Positions 49,621 to 60,963 of a stretch of DNA of 64,000 nt are shown here, piece after piece (position 1 is the stretch's first letter; each line of letters starts with the position of its first letter). Under the pieces are notes generated by a model. It was not told the origin of the DNA and did not search any database. It saw only the letters and a program-made list of their open reading frames with translations. Origin of the DNA: Blakeslea trispora (lineage: Eukaryota; Mucoromycota; Mucoromycetes; Mucorales; Choanephoraceae); the NCBI GenBank assembly GCA_025331445.1, contig JAIWNE010000051.1, forward strand, positions 156,151 to 220,150, written 5' to 3'. Both the position numbers and the translations under genes were made by a program.

Positions 49621-50930
49621 AATGCAATAGTTCTGAAGTTCAAACCTATGGGATTGAGTCGTTGGATAACATCAAATTGGTATTTAGAGCTGAAGGTGTT
49701 CCGGATCGTAGACGCTATAACCGTCCAACTCATGGGTCCGAAATAGCTGCCATTATCATAGGCGGTGAAAATGATGGTGACACACCCAATCCACGAGACA
49801 TCATTGTCCGATACCAAGAATAATTCGTTAACAAGAGTAAATGAGTCTAGCCAGATCTACAACCCGTTGCACTATGTTCTTTTGTTTCCCACTGGCGAAC
49901 CTAGCTGTAGTATCGAAGCAAAAAGCATGTCTGGCAATCACAAAATAACTGTTATGGAATTCTACAGCTTTTGATTGATGTATAGACTTATTGACAGTCT
50001 TTTTCAACAGTATATTGTTGATAATTATGCCAAAATGGAACAGAATCGACTTTCATACATTCGTCTAAACCAGAAACAGTGAAGATGTGAAGCTTATCAA
50101 AGTTTACAAGATGCTGTCCACGTCAATAATTGTACCAACTCGGCTGATCCACAAAGTTTAGCAAGCATCGGTAAAAGAATTATATTGCCATCTTCATTTA
50201 TTGGAGGTCCACGTCCTATGGCTCAACTTTACCAAGATTGCTCTTAGTATTGTTAGCAGATTTGGTAAACCTGACTACTTTATCACTTTTACATGTAGCC
50301 CTAAGAGGCCTGAAATTCAACGAAAATTGTTATATCATCAAAAAAAAAAAAAAAGCTTCAGATCAACCCAATCTTTGCTCTAGAGTATTCAACCTTAAGC
50401 TTTGAGAACTTTTGGATGATCTCACAAAAAAGCATGTTTTGGGTAAAATCATTGATTACATCTATACGATTGAAGTTTTGAAAACGAGACTTGCTTCATA
50501 CACACATTCTCTTGATCGTCGATCTTTCGGATAAACCACAAGTTATCGAGGATTATGATAAGACTGTCTCTGCTGAAATCCCTGACCCTATTGCTTATCC
50601 CCTTTAGCATATGAAACAGTCACCAAACATATGATTCATGGTCCATCTGGAATCTTGAATTCGGACGCTATCTGTATGGATAAAGAGAAAGGATGTACTA
50701 AAGGGTACCCTAAGGAGTTTTGTGAAGAAACTACTGTCAGTCCCAATGGAGGCCATTCTGTTTATAGAAGACGTGACAACGGATCATCAATTCCCAACAC
50801 TATTGATGGACATACTTACAACATAAATAACCGCTGGATTGTACCTCACAATTTATACCTTTGTTCCAAGTATGATGCACACATTAATGTTGAGCTATGC
50901 TCTTCAATTGTCAGTGTCAAATACGTTTAG
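49621..50930 (+). mobile_element. Decayed Helitron: Rep/Helitron-like N-terminal region in broken frames
   Basis: Fragments in different frames match the order of the Helitron transposase. First DRRRYNRPTHGSEIAAIIIG and PRDIIVRYQ, then YNPLHYVLLFPTGEPSC, then QQYIVDNYAKMEQNRLSYIR, IILPSSFIGGPRPMAQLYQD, FGKPDYFITFTCSPKRPEI, HILLIVDLSDKPQVIEDYD, SAEIPDP, and last MIHGPSGILNSDAICMD, GCTKGYPKEFCEETTVS, VYRRRDNGSS and NRWIVPHNLYLCSKYDAHIN. Many frameshifts and stops interrupt it. The SF1 helicase part expected downstream is not seen, so the copy is dead and truncated. Confidence 0.85.
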
Positions 50931-51004
50931 ACAAAAATCAGCATTTGGTATAATTTGTTCCTCTTGTTTGTAAAAGAGGAGAAGTATATATCGAGTTACT
51001 TTGA

Positions 51005-51327
51005 CGCAAAGGTTACATTATTCGTGGTTATGCTCCTGAATGGCAACTTGTCTCTCCACTCAACCCAAGCCTTTTGATCTTTAGTCAGATTAGCATTCAT
51101 GATACTATTATTGATTTATGCAAGGGAATGAATAAAATGCTAGAGTTTGCTGTTGAAAAGGCTACACATCAATGGAAATTGAAGTGTTCCCTATGAACGA
51201 TATCAACAAGGTTCTGTAGGATTTCAAAGCAGACAAATCTAGATGGAGATATATCTTGGAAAACGAAATGACAACAAAAAAAAGAAGGACATTCAACAGA
51301 CTGACCATCAGAGCATTTGGATCATAA
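51005..51327 (+). pseudogene. Degenerate coding remnant next to the Helitron, unassigned
   Basis: Two open segments separated by stops (RKGYIIRGYAPEWQLVSPLN... and MNDINKVL followed by DFKADKSRWRYILENEMTTK) look protein-like in composition but end in TAA at 51325-51327. I do not recognise the family. It may be part of the same dead transposon or of another one. Confidence 0.35.
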
Positions 51328-52532
51328 TTTAAAGGTATATACAGATGATAGATTCAATACTCATGGCTGACAAGCTTGGACACCTATTTTTTTTTCTTGT
51401 ATTCAATTCAATTACTGATCATAGTTTATCAGCCAAAAGTAATCAACTATTGTCCTATCTGTAGAATGACTTTCTTATGTAGGCAAATCCCCTTTTCTTT
51501 TTTTTTTTAGATGCGCTATATTTTTCGGGAGGAAAGCAATCCTATGGATTTCTTATTAAGGCAAGTACTTGGTGTCAAAAATGAGAAAATAGGCTGTGAT
51601 CAATGCATATGAAAATTGATATCTAAAAAAAAAAAAAGGCGGAGACAGTAGAAGATCATTGATAAAACTTGATTTGATTTCTTTTAGAAAAAGTATCTTG
51701 TAGTTCATTCAAGATGTCTAAAAGAAAGTAGGGTGGGTACAGTAGAAAGATAGAAAGGCATACTTTGAAATAAGAATATAGAAAAGAAGCCATTGTCTAT
51801 GCTTTTAATTTGATGTAGCCATTATCTGATTGATCTACAGAACTCAAGGTTGGGGAATTCTATTTTAAATTTTCTTAAAGTGACTATACTATTGTAAGTT
51901 GCATATAAAGTTAAACATTGATTCAAAGTTTTATCCCGAAAATCTTCTTTTTCCATATAGTAGATCATTATTACTTTCTCGAGAAACAAATAAAGTAACA
52001 GCAGCAAATGAGTGATTTCTCTTCTTTTTTAGACTATAGACAATTTCCCAGATTTCAAACAATTTGTGATAGCTAAATGTTGAAATTTATTAAAACGAGA
52101 CAAGTGCTCCGATCAAGCTTGATTCGTTGACTAATTTCTCTGGAATTGAAATCAGACAACTTGTTCAAGATGAATTTTAGTATCGGCGATAATGTGAATC
52201 ACTTCTTTTAAAGAGGCTATAGTCGGTTGATGCTATAGTCACTACTACACTAAGCTCTGTTGTCTCAATATAGAGAGCGAGAAGGAAATAATAGGAATTG
52301 TTGTCAGAAAGTTAAAAAAAAAAAAGACAATAAATATATTCTTTATATAAAAAATAAAACTGATTCTTGGCCAATCAATTCAATTGTTGTTATTGGTACC
52401 GATGGTTTCTTTTTTTTAGTGCCTAAAAAAAAAAGAAAATGTATATAAATTTTCATTTTCATTTCTTTTTTTCTTCTTTTTCTTCTTTTATAAGTTTATT
52501 TTATTGTTATTGTTTACTATTATTATTCTATT
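51328..52532. other. Intergenic region right of the transposon cluster
   Basis: AT-rich sequence with poly-A/T runs (51390-51402, 51497-51509, 51625-51637). A CT-rich/T-rich stretch at 52455-52500 is probably the promoter/leader of the MyTH4-RhoGAP gene. No gene recognised. Confidence 0.45.
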
Positions 52533-54579
52533 ATGACTACTTTTGGGGCTGGCACCCTTATATCCAATCAAAAGAATCAGGAAGATCTGAAACGCCATAG
52601 TCGATCGCTTGACCTTCAACCATCTACAGCCACAACCACTACACCAAAGATACGACATTTACATACACGGTCAGCTTCAGAAAGTGATGGACTTGATTTG
52701 ATATTGGCAGCAGCAGCGGCAGCAGCAGCAGAACACACCATACCCGCCAACACAACCAAGACAACCACCAGAAGTAATTCTGTCTTTTCACTCTATAAGA
52801 AACTCGGCTCTCCTCATCGTTCTCAAAGTATTCATTCTAATAATGATATGATCAAGACAACAAAGTCAAGAGCCTCTATTGGTTTTGCTTTCTCCAACTT
52901 TCTTCAACAAAACCATAAGAAACAACAACATCGTTATAGTACGCCTATTGACAATCCAGGTAAGAAAAAAAAAGGAAATCCATATATAAGCAACTTATTC
53001 GTTTAGATATCACTTTAGTTGTTCATCCTTGGGTCAATCAGTCTATTATTGAAGAAGAGAACAAGACAACACTCACTTATCTGCTGGGACAGACAGGGGA
53101 TTCAAAGTAAAGAAGAAGAACAACATCATGTTGTCTCGATATACTGATTATTATCTATTTAGACGTTCTTTACCATCTAGTTTACAACAAGAAATCAATC
53201 AGTTCTCAATCGATGGATATGCTAGGAGATACTTTGCCACACATAAAAGAGGCCTGTTTAGGCGAGCAGTACCTATGGACGAATTACTTTGCTGGACAAA
53301 GGATTCCATCAGACAGCCTCTCTTATTGCCCAACAAACCTTATGCCAAAGAAGCCATCAAGTGTTTCAAGATCATTCAGATGCTCATGAACGACAGACAG
53401 CGACCTCGTCAATTTCAGTTTATCGAGAGTTTTCAGTATCTCTTGAATTGTGGTATTGAGAAAGGACAGATGCGTGATGAGATATATGTTCAAATCTGCC
53501 GGCAGTTGAACAAGAATCCTAAAATGTAACATCCCCCTCCCTTTTTATTTTGAATCGTTTGTTTTCTCATTATTATTATTATTGTTATTAGTGAGAGTAC
53601 AAGAAAAGGCTGGGAAATACTTTGTGTCGTTAGTATTACGTTTCCACCTTCAAAAGATTTAGAATCTTATCTCTTTGAATTTGTCAAACATCATCATTCA
53701 ATCACTCAACATCAACTGAATGTCCTCAGTCTCTATGCAACCGATAAGCTCACCAGCATCTGTAACAAAGGAGCAAGAGGTAAAGTCTTGACGGCTGCTG
53801 AAATTGAACGTGCGATGGAAGCACCTTTTAAGCCATCTGTCTTTGGTGAATCGTTGGATACGATCATGAGTCTTCAAAAGGAACAAGAACCTCTTCTTAA
53901 AATACCCAAGCTTGTTATCTTTCTATCTCATGCTGTGCATGAATTAAATGGACTGACTACTGAAGGTATCTTTCGTATACCAGGTGATACAGATGCTGTT
54001 ACTGAATTGGTAAAGACTTATATGCTGATAACAATTTTTTTTTTAATTTTAATATTATTGTCATAGCGTGTTCGACTTGAAAATGGCAATTATGATTTAA
54101 CTGATATGGATGATCCTAGTATACCTGCTTCTTTATTAAAGTATTGGTTACGTGATTTGGCTGAGCCATTGATTCCAGCCGAACTTTATCAAGAGTGTAT
54201 TCAAGGCGCTCAGGAGAAATCGAAATGCATTGACATTCTTAATAGGTTACCTAGTATCAATAGGCGTACTTTACTTTATGTAGTTGGATTTCTGCAGGTA
54301 AATACAAAACAGACTATTTCTTTCTCTTTTGTGTTGTATCATGACACCCCTCTTAAATAGGAATTCAATACGCCTCATGTCATTCAACATACACGCATGA
54401 ATATATTCAATCTTGCCATGATATTTGCACCTAATTTCCTCCGATGTCCTTATGATAATCTGACTACTATTTTCGAAAATTCAAAGTATGAACAAACATT
54501 TGTCAGAACATTGATCAAAGAGTTGACTATCGATCAAAATCAATGCATCTCCAGTCAAGAAGAAGTCTATGCCAAATGA
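52533..54579 (+). CDS. MyTH4-RhoGAP protein (ARHGAP39/Vilse-like)
   Basis: Exons: 52533-52959, 53007-53106, 53163-53525, 53592-54009, 54067-54297, 54361-54579; 585 residues. The N-terminal third is Ser/Thr-rich with an eight-alanine run and no recognised domain. A MyTH4 domain follows (about residues 200-355): AVPMDELLCWTKDSIRQPLL, AIKCFKIIQMLMND, GIEKGQMRDEIYVQICRQLN and GWEILCVVSITFPPS. A RhoGAP domain comes next (about 385-570) with GIFRIPGDTDAVTEL (arginine finger), SLLKYWLRDLAEPLIP and NIFNLAMIFAPNFLR. MyTH4 plus RhoGAP is the ARHGAP39/Vilse architecture, here without WW domains. It likely restrains a Rac/Cdc42-type GTPase and contacts microtubules or membranes through MyTH4. Confidence 0.92.
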
Positions 54580-55604
54580 AATGCAGCTTAATCAGATACT
54601 CTCCTTTTGTTGGTGTCTTATTAAAGAAACTCTCCTATATTTTTGTCTCTGTTTTTTTTGTTATTTTAATAATTTAATTTTATTGTTTAAAAAAAAAAGC
54701 AAGGAAATCTTTCTAAAAAAGCATAGACATAAATAGACAGTAGACACGCTTTGATCTATTTTATTGAGGACTTCTTTATCCCTCTTTATACATATGAAAC
54801 AATGCCATTCATTATTCCTATTTCTATATCGAACATGACTTTAATATTATTTGTTTAAAGAAGGTCATCTTTAACAGTAAGAATCTCCTTACTTTATTAA
54901 ATGGCTGGTTATTGTTGTTTTTGTTTCTATTGTTTCTAACCTCCTTAAGTTATAGACAGTTTAGTGACTTGAATCATGCTAGCACAAATTGGTTTCAGCT
55001 ATTGTTTGTGATTGCCTCAAAGAAGCATAAGTGAGCACAATATCGAATTGGGGTTCAACTACTCTGCTTATTTTTTTCTCCCTAAAGTTCTCTGTAGAAT
55101 AACAAAGATCATTTTTGGCAATTTGAAACAGATGTTGTTTGAATAAACTAGACATGCTTTTATTTTTTTTATTTTATTTTATTGTATGTTTTGACTACCT
55201 TTTATTGACAACAATCAATATCATTCTCTTTTCGTAAAATAAAGGTCAATGTCAGACCTTGAGCTGTATATGAAAATAACAAAAAGAAAAAGGAAATCAG
55301 CTTAAATGGCTTGTGTTCTTTAAAGTTCGATTTAATAAAGGAAAGGGGGGGGGTTATCACTGCTTATAGATTAACTTGATGCAATACATTCAAAAGTGTA
55401 TCTTTGAGTGTATTTCTTGCTTGTCTTGCCATAAAGAAAGGAACAAGTGTGCAATTCAAATAAGCTTTGAAATCATTTACACCATTCACTTCTTTTTGTG
55501 TACATTATTGTCTTACAAACTGAATGGTTTAGAATAGAGCATTTTCTTGTTCTCTCTCTTTTTTTTTTCCTTGTTTCTTTCTATTTATTTATTCAATTTA
55601 AGCC
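54580..55604. other. Intergenic region
   Basis: Between the MyTH4-RhoGAP gene and the periplasmic-binding-like gene. AT-rich, with a G-run at 55345-55353. No gene recognised. Confidence 0.45.
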
Positions 55605-57221
55605 ATGTATTTTAGATGGATAGCTGCATTAGCTATTTTCAATCTAAATGTGTTTGCACAAGATTCAATTGAATTTGATAAATTAATCGATCGTTATCCA
55701 TTTAAAACCACCATCACCAATGGTAAAGAAATACATATAACAAAATGACCTATACATCCACACTAAAACACATCTGTTATTTATCGTTAGCTTCCTCAAG
55801 TGGATTTACGATTGAATACAAGAATTATTATAAAATAGTAACAAACACATTGACCCAAAAGACCTATTGTTTAGTTGGTTTTGATCAACCTGTACCTGAA
55901 GGATGTGGCACAACAGTCCAGATTCCTGTAAAGACATTTTCTATTGATTCAGATAGCTATAGTGTCATTCCTTTTATCGAGGTAACTCAAGTCTCTGTTC
56001 AAGCAAAAAAAAGAAAGAGATGTAATTCATGGTGTCTAAATAGCTTCTTGATTTACAACACAATGTAACAAAAACAGCAACAGCCAATGTTACTTCACCT
56101 TGTATTGCAGATGGTAGTACAGACACAAACATCACCTCACCTGATATGATTTTCTCTTCTTCATCCAACTATGGGGCTAGTTATATCGATTTCTCTGCCA
56201 ATCAAGATACCTTACTTCCACTCCAGGTATAGTGATTGACCACTTTAGCGTCTTTGAGTAATCTTATCATGCGTATGATAGAAAGCATCTTGGTTAATGT
56301 ATGTGGGTGCCTTTTTTGATTTGGAACTCAAATCATCAGCCATCTACAACCAAATTGTCAACAATTACAACTGTCATAAAAAGAATTTAGTTTCCTTTCA
56401 TCCTTCATCTAAACAGGTGGCATGGACAACCTATGCACCATCCAGTGCACTCTTTGCTTTACATAGTGATAGCTATTATCATCAATTGACCATGGATGCC
56501 AATGCTCATTTAGTAGCCACCAATATAGCTCAGTCTGATCTCTTTCAAGTCAATTCAACCATGCAACAAATGAATTTGGCTTCAGCTCTTCGTGGTGCTG
56601 ACTATATCATGGACACCAGTCCAACCATGGTTTCATTTGAGAGTTGGATGAATGCAGGTCAATCTTATTTTGCTGTTGGTAATCCTTATGTTCAAATACC
56701 TGCCATTGATCAACATCGAGTCTATAGTGTCAATCGACTTGTCAATACAAATCAAGTATCTGGTAAGCAAACATGTTTACTTTACTGGTTGTTTTATTCA
56801 CAATTTTACTATAGACTGGACTCAACGATCTGCTGCTCGACCTGATCTTGTTCTATTGGATTTAATCAAATCAATGTATCCAGATTTTTCAGTACCTTCC
56901 AATGATGTATTTCCTGTATGGCTTACTACATTTGAAAAAGTAAACCAAACAAGACAAGTCTTGACATCCAACAGTTATGGAGGGTGTCAAAACATGTCTA
57001 TCCATGCATTCGAACAGTCACAATGTATTTTAGTTGCTGATGTAGAGAGTATTGAACGACCTTCCTTGACAGATGGAGGAAAGGCAGGTATATCCGTAGG
57101 CAGTATTGTCTTATTTAGCCTAGGTTTGGGTCTTGCTTTCTGGCTTTATCGTCGATACCGTCGTCGTCGTCAACACCGTCGTTTTTTGAATGATGGCTTT
57201 TACAAGTTGGAAGATATCTGA
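55605..57221 (+). CDS. Single-pass membrane protein with periplasmic-binding-protein-like ectodomain
   Basis: Exons: 55605-55722, 55791-55981, 56044-56226, 56282-56762, 56815-57221; 459 residues. The signal peptide is MYFRWIAALAIFNLNVFA. The ectodomain resembles class III periplasmic substrate-binding proteins (BtuF/FhuD/TroA type): it has paired lobes, a WLMYVGAFFDLE segment, a long central helix region, the LASALRGADYIMDTSPTMVS block, and the C-terminal DWTQRSAARPDLVLLDLIKS motif that matches the 'ARPD.vL.DL' end of that fold. A transmembrane helix (GISVGSIVLFSLGLGLAFWL) and a short basic cytoplasmic tail follow. Fungi have no periplasm, so this may be a surface receptor or scavenger for a metal chelate or vitamin. 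That role is inference; the family assignment rests on motif likeness only. Confidence 0.7.
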
Positions 57222-57385
57222 TGGCTATCATTTCCATGTAATTTAGTACAATAAGAACACGTTCAGTTTTATCCAAATTGTTTTCTGACTCATTTCAATC
57301 CCGGAACAAATCGCTATAAACTTCTTCTTTCATCATCATTAGACTAAATACACTGTTATGTTTCAAAACATCTAAAGAGGCTTTA

Positions 57386-59115
57386 TTACACTTCTTTTTC
57401 TTCAAGGTCTTCAGATAGATCGCGTAATGAGTTCAAAAGACTATAACATTCTTCCAATACATCCACACACAAAGCTTGACCTAATCAAACCGTACTCGTT
57501 TAGATTGCGGTTCTTTAATGTCCTTAAAGAAAATCCCCCCCCTTACCTTCAGGTATATCACCTTGATCATCATAAAATTTCCCATCTTTACGCAAGTTCT
57601 CAATACTTGCCAACTTCATTTGATATCTAATTTCAATCAATGTGGTGAATAACTGAGGTTCATTTACACATGCACATAACTTACGGGTAAAGTTCTTCAG
57701 CTGAACAAGGTGCATTAATCTTCTTGACAGCCATCAAACATTGACGTACTGTCGTTAGCTGATTATAGACAGGTGTCAGGGCTTCAGAGACAGGCACACT
57801 TTCACTCAAGAGAACAAAGATCATACGATAACACTTGTGAAGCAAGAATTCAATGACTGTCTGACCCTCTGGTGCTTCACCATTCTCATCCAAGAATTTA
57901 CCATACAATTTAGGATCCATCACACTCTGGCCCTCTTCATCTGTATGTCTCATCTTGACAATATCATGCAATTGATGTTGATAGGTAAACAAATCTGTCT
58001 GGCGCAATGTCCATTTATGTGTCAATTCTAGTCGTTCTAATTGATTCTTGATCTCCAACAGTCGTTTACGGATCGTCTGAACGGAAGGTGAAAATTGTTC
58101 GCTACAGGTGATGATCAGATCATGCGTCCAGTAAAATAAATGTTCCAACATGGTGATCAAGACAGCTTGGCCTGCTGGAATCGATCCATCCTCACCCATG
58201 AACTTGCCATCGACACGAAGATTGTCAATGGCTCGAATTTCTTCTTGTAAGGGCTTGATGTCACTAGGCTGATATTCATTTCGAGTACAAATGGATGCAA
58301 GATGACGTCTTATGTGCAACAGTTTGTCTCGAATAGGAATCCTGTTAAGTTTTGTTAGTTGATGGATTGATGTTCCCTTGGGGGTCGAAATCTACTTACA
58401 GTTCAGGAGATACTGTATGAATTGTATTTAATAGCTTTTCATAGATATTTTCTATATAGAGATTCAAGTCAGTTTCCTCTAAGTGTATAGTGTCTAAATA
58501 TATACTTTACTGCATTGCATAAATTTATATTGTAATACTTGCATAACATATTCAGGCAATGCCTTGTTCTTACTATCCACATTTAATATCTTTTCAATCT
58601 CATCCAATTTGGTCTTGTAAGGCTTCAAGAATTCCTCTTCATAGACACCCACTTCATTGAGACGATCAAAGATATGCTAACCATTCCAACCTGATGAGAG
58701 ACTGCTTATTGTTCCACTCCATTATGAACTTACTTGAATAGCTACCACTTGAGAATAAACAGCAGGTGCTTAAGAAAAACAATACATGTTAATTCCCATT
58801 TCTAACCCCACTTTTCTCTCTCTCTTTCTTACTTTCTCTTGTTTTGCCCAAGGACAAAAAGCATAAACTGAGAATCTGCAAGATCTCGTCCAAGACATCG
58901 TCTGTTCGGTTCAATTCTCGAGATTCATCTAAAAGGCGACCATCACGAATATCGCTCAATACTTTCATTTCTTCCTGTGTCTCGAGACGTAATGGCATAA
59001 TTTCTTCCAACTTGAGGTAACTGGAGCGGTTACGTCGAATAGCTGAAAGTCTGGCTCGAATATTCAATAGACGTTCGAGCACAGGTTGTTCTATCAAGAG
59101 CATGAGCTGAAGCAT
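57386..59115 (-). CDS. DUF2408-type fungal protein of unknown function
   Basis: Exons (minus order): 58833-59115, 58734-58768, 58511-58676, 58400-58493, 57685-58341, 57547-57626, 57386-57480; 469 residues. A mostly helical protein. It contains at least three copies of a short motif: DGKFMGEDGSIPAGQAVL, YGKFLDENGEAPEGQTVI and DGKFYDDQGDIPEGQAL, with a fourth weaker form DGRLLDES near residue 60. Each is followed by a helix starting LL..C. This repeated 'GKF-D-G-xxPxGQ' pattern is the hallmark of the fungal DUF2408 family as I recall it. The second exon is only 35 bases. The start is uncertain: an upstream ATG at 59166 in the same frame is followed by a stop and would act as a short upstream ORF. 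Function unknown. Confidence 0.75.
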
Positions 59116-59547
59116 TGAATTGGTTTATCTTTCTATCTCACCTTTTTCGGGTACTGAATAAGGCATGGTTTTATAGTGAAGAGAGAAAAAAAAAAGAGAG
59201 AGAGAGAAAGTATAAGTGTTTAATAAGAGAGTGTGTGGGGGGGGGGGAAATATAAACTATTGAGCTGTCTTTTAATTTCATGCTATAGTTGAAAGAGCTG
59301 TTTATCATTTCTTTTTTTGAAATAAACAAATAAAAGATAGATATCAAATGAAACTCTTCCCGAGGAGAAGGGGGGTGAAACGGTTTACAAGAAAAAAAAA
59401 AGACTGTTGTTTTCGCACTATTTCTCTATTCTTGAATGAATTCTATACTGTTTATTGTCAAAGTGTGTCCAATTCTTTTTTAAAAATCCGATACTTTCTC
59501 TTCTTTTTTTTTCCCTTTTCCCTCTCATTATTTTTTCTCTCTCTCGT

Positions 59548-60796
59548 ATGCAAACACTAGAAGAAGAAGCATCTTATCTAAGTGATTTTGAAGACATTCT
59601 ACAATCGGAAGTCTATGTCGATTTAGAAAGACTCCGTATCTTAGCCAGACACGGTATTCCAGACCAACTGAGAGGAGTAAAGATCTCATGTGAAATCTAC
59701 CTCCTCCCTTTTTTTCAAACTGACATACTTTAGGAAGTATGGAAATACCTACTAGGTATTCAACAAGCAGATCGATGCAAGTTAAGCATGCTTAGTCTGT
59801 CTATTTCTTTATTCATCTCGTCTCTATTTAGCAAAAGAATTGAGCTCGAGTAAAGCAAGAAGAGAGGAATACGATCAATTTGATAAACTAGATAACGATA
59901 TTGCCAAACGTATTCGAGGTGAAGTCAGTCGATACCAGAGACGAGTGCCTGAATTCGACCTTTTGGGTCAAGTTCAATCGTTTGTGAATATCATTTTGGC
60001 TTACTTGAATAGTAATCGAGATATCGAATATAATCCCAGCATGATTTCCCTGTGTGCTCCATTCATCCATGTGATGGAAAATGAATGCGATGCTTACTTT
60101 TGCTTTGAGAAATTGATGCAGGCTATAGGTAAAGACAACGACTTGTGGAAGGCATCTCATTTAACCTTCTTTATAGAGGAATTCAATCAGAGTATGAGTC
60201 TAAAGGAACAAGTAGCTCAATTTATGACTCTGTTTCGATGCAGTCTAGTAGAACTCTGTAGTTATTTTGATGAAGAAGAAGTGGATCTGAATGAATGGTC
60301 TACTTCTTGGTTACAAAACCTGCTATCTAAAGAGATGCGATTTGAAAATCTAGTTCGATTATGGGGTAAAGTCATATCTTGGTTATGCATGATGTTGGTT
60401 ACTAACATCTATTCCCGGGTGAGATTAGATACTTATTTTGCAATACCGGATCCATTTCAATTTCACCCTTTTGTATGCTTATGTAAGCCAATCATCTACC
60501 GTCTCTTTTTCTAAATGTCTCATGTCGTTTCTTTTTTTTTTTCTTTCTCTTAGCTATTTTGCAGAGTGCTAAAGAAGCTCTTGAAGATTTGGAACAATCC
60601 GAGATTAGGACTTTGTTGCTACGTTTACCTTTGTTAAATATGGAGATGGTAAAAGCAGCAAAAAAAAAAAAGAAAAGAAATGGGCTTTAAATAACACCTT
60701 TTTTTTTTCTTTTTTTTTTTACAGATTATTGCAGATGCTTATAACTTTAAACATGAAGCAATGGCTAGACAAATAAGCGAAAATGGTGATTTATAA
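59548..60796 (+). CDS. TBC-domain protein with altered catalytic fingers
   Basis: Exons: 59548-59676, 59734-59776, 59832-60365, 60429-60482, 60554-60648, 60725-60796; 308 residues, nearly all TBC domain. The RHGIPDQLRGEVWKYLLGI start is canonical. The arginine-finger region reads IRGEVSRYQRR (usual IxxDxxRT), retaining an Arg. The glutamine-finger motif, normally YxQGM, reads EYNPSM, so the catalytic Gln is missing. The end NLVRLWDTYFAIPDPF and FHPFVCLSILQSAKE is typical. It may be a non-catalytic or atypical Rab regulator. Intron 2 needs a GC donor (GCAAGT at 59777); the alternative GT donor gives a stop. Confidence 0.87.
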
Positions 60797-60963
60797 TGAT
60801 AATAATAATAGTAATAATATAGAAAGAAATTTATAAATAAGAGTGTCAAACATTAAGCATATAAACTGTAATACTTTTTCATTTTTAAAAAAAAAAAAAA
60901 GTATACATATAAAAAAAAAAAAACTGGATAAAGAGGGGTGTATAGATAGATATAGAAATTCAT

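Noticed and set aside
49482..49817. 111-codon minus-strand ORF across the transposon junction
   Set aside because: It reads the antisense of Helitron coding blocks and an alternative frame of the transposase, so it is a by-product of the junction.
59142..59166. Upstream first exon (MPYSVPEK) for the DUF2408 gene
   Set aside because: Joining it to the main frame needs an intron of about 35 bases or leaves the frame wrong; it is better seen as a short upstream ORF.
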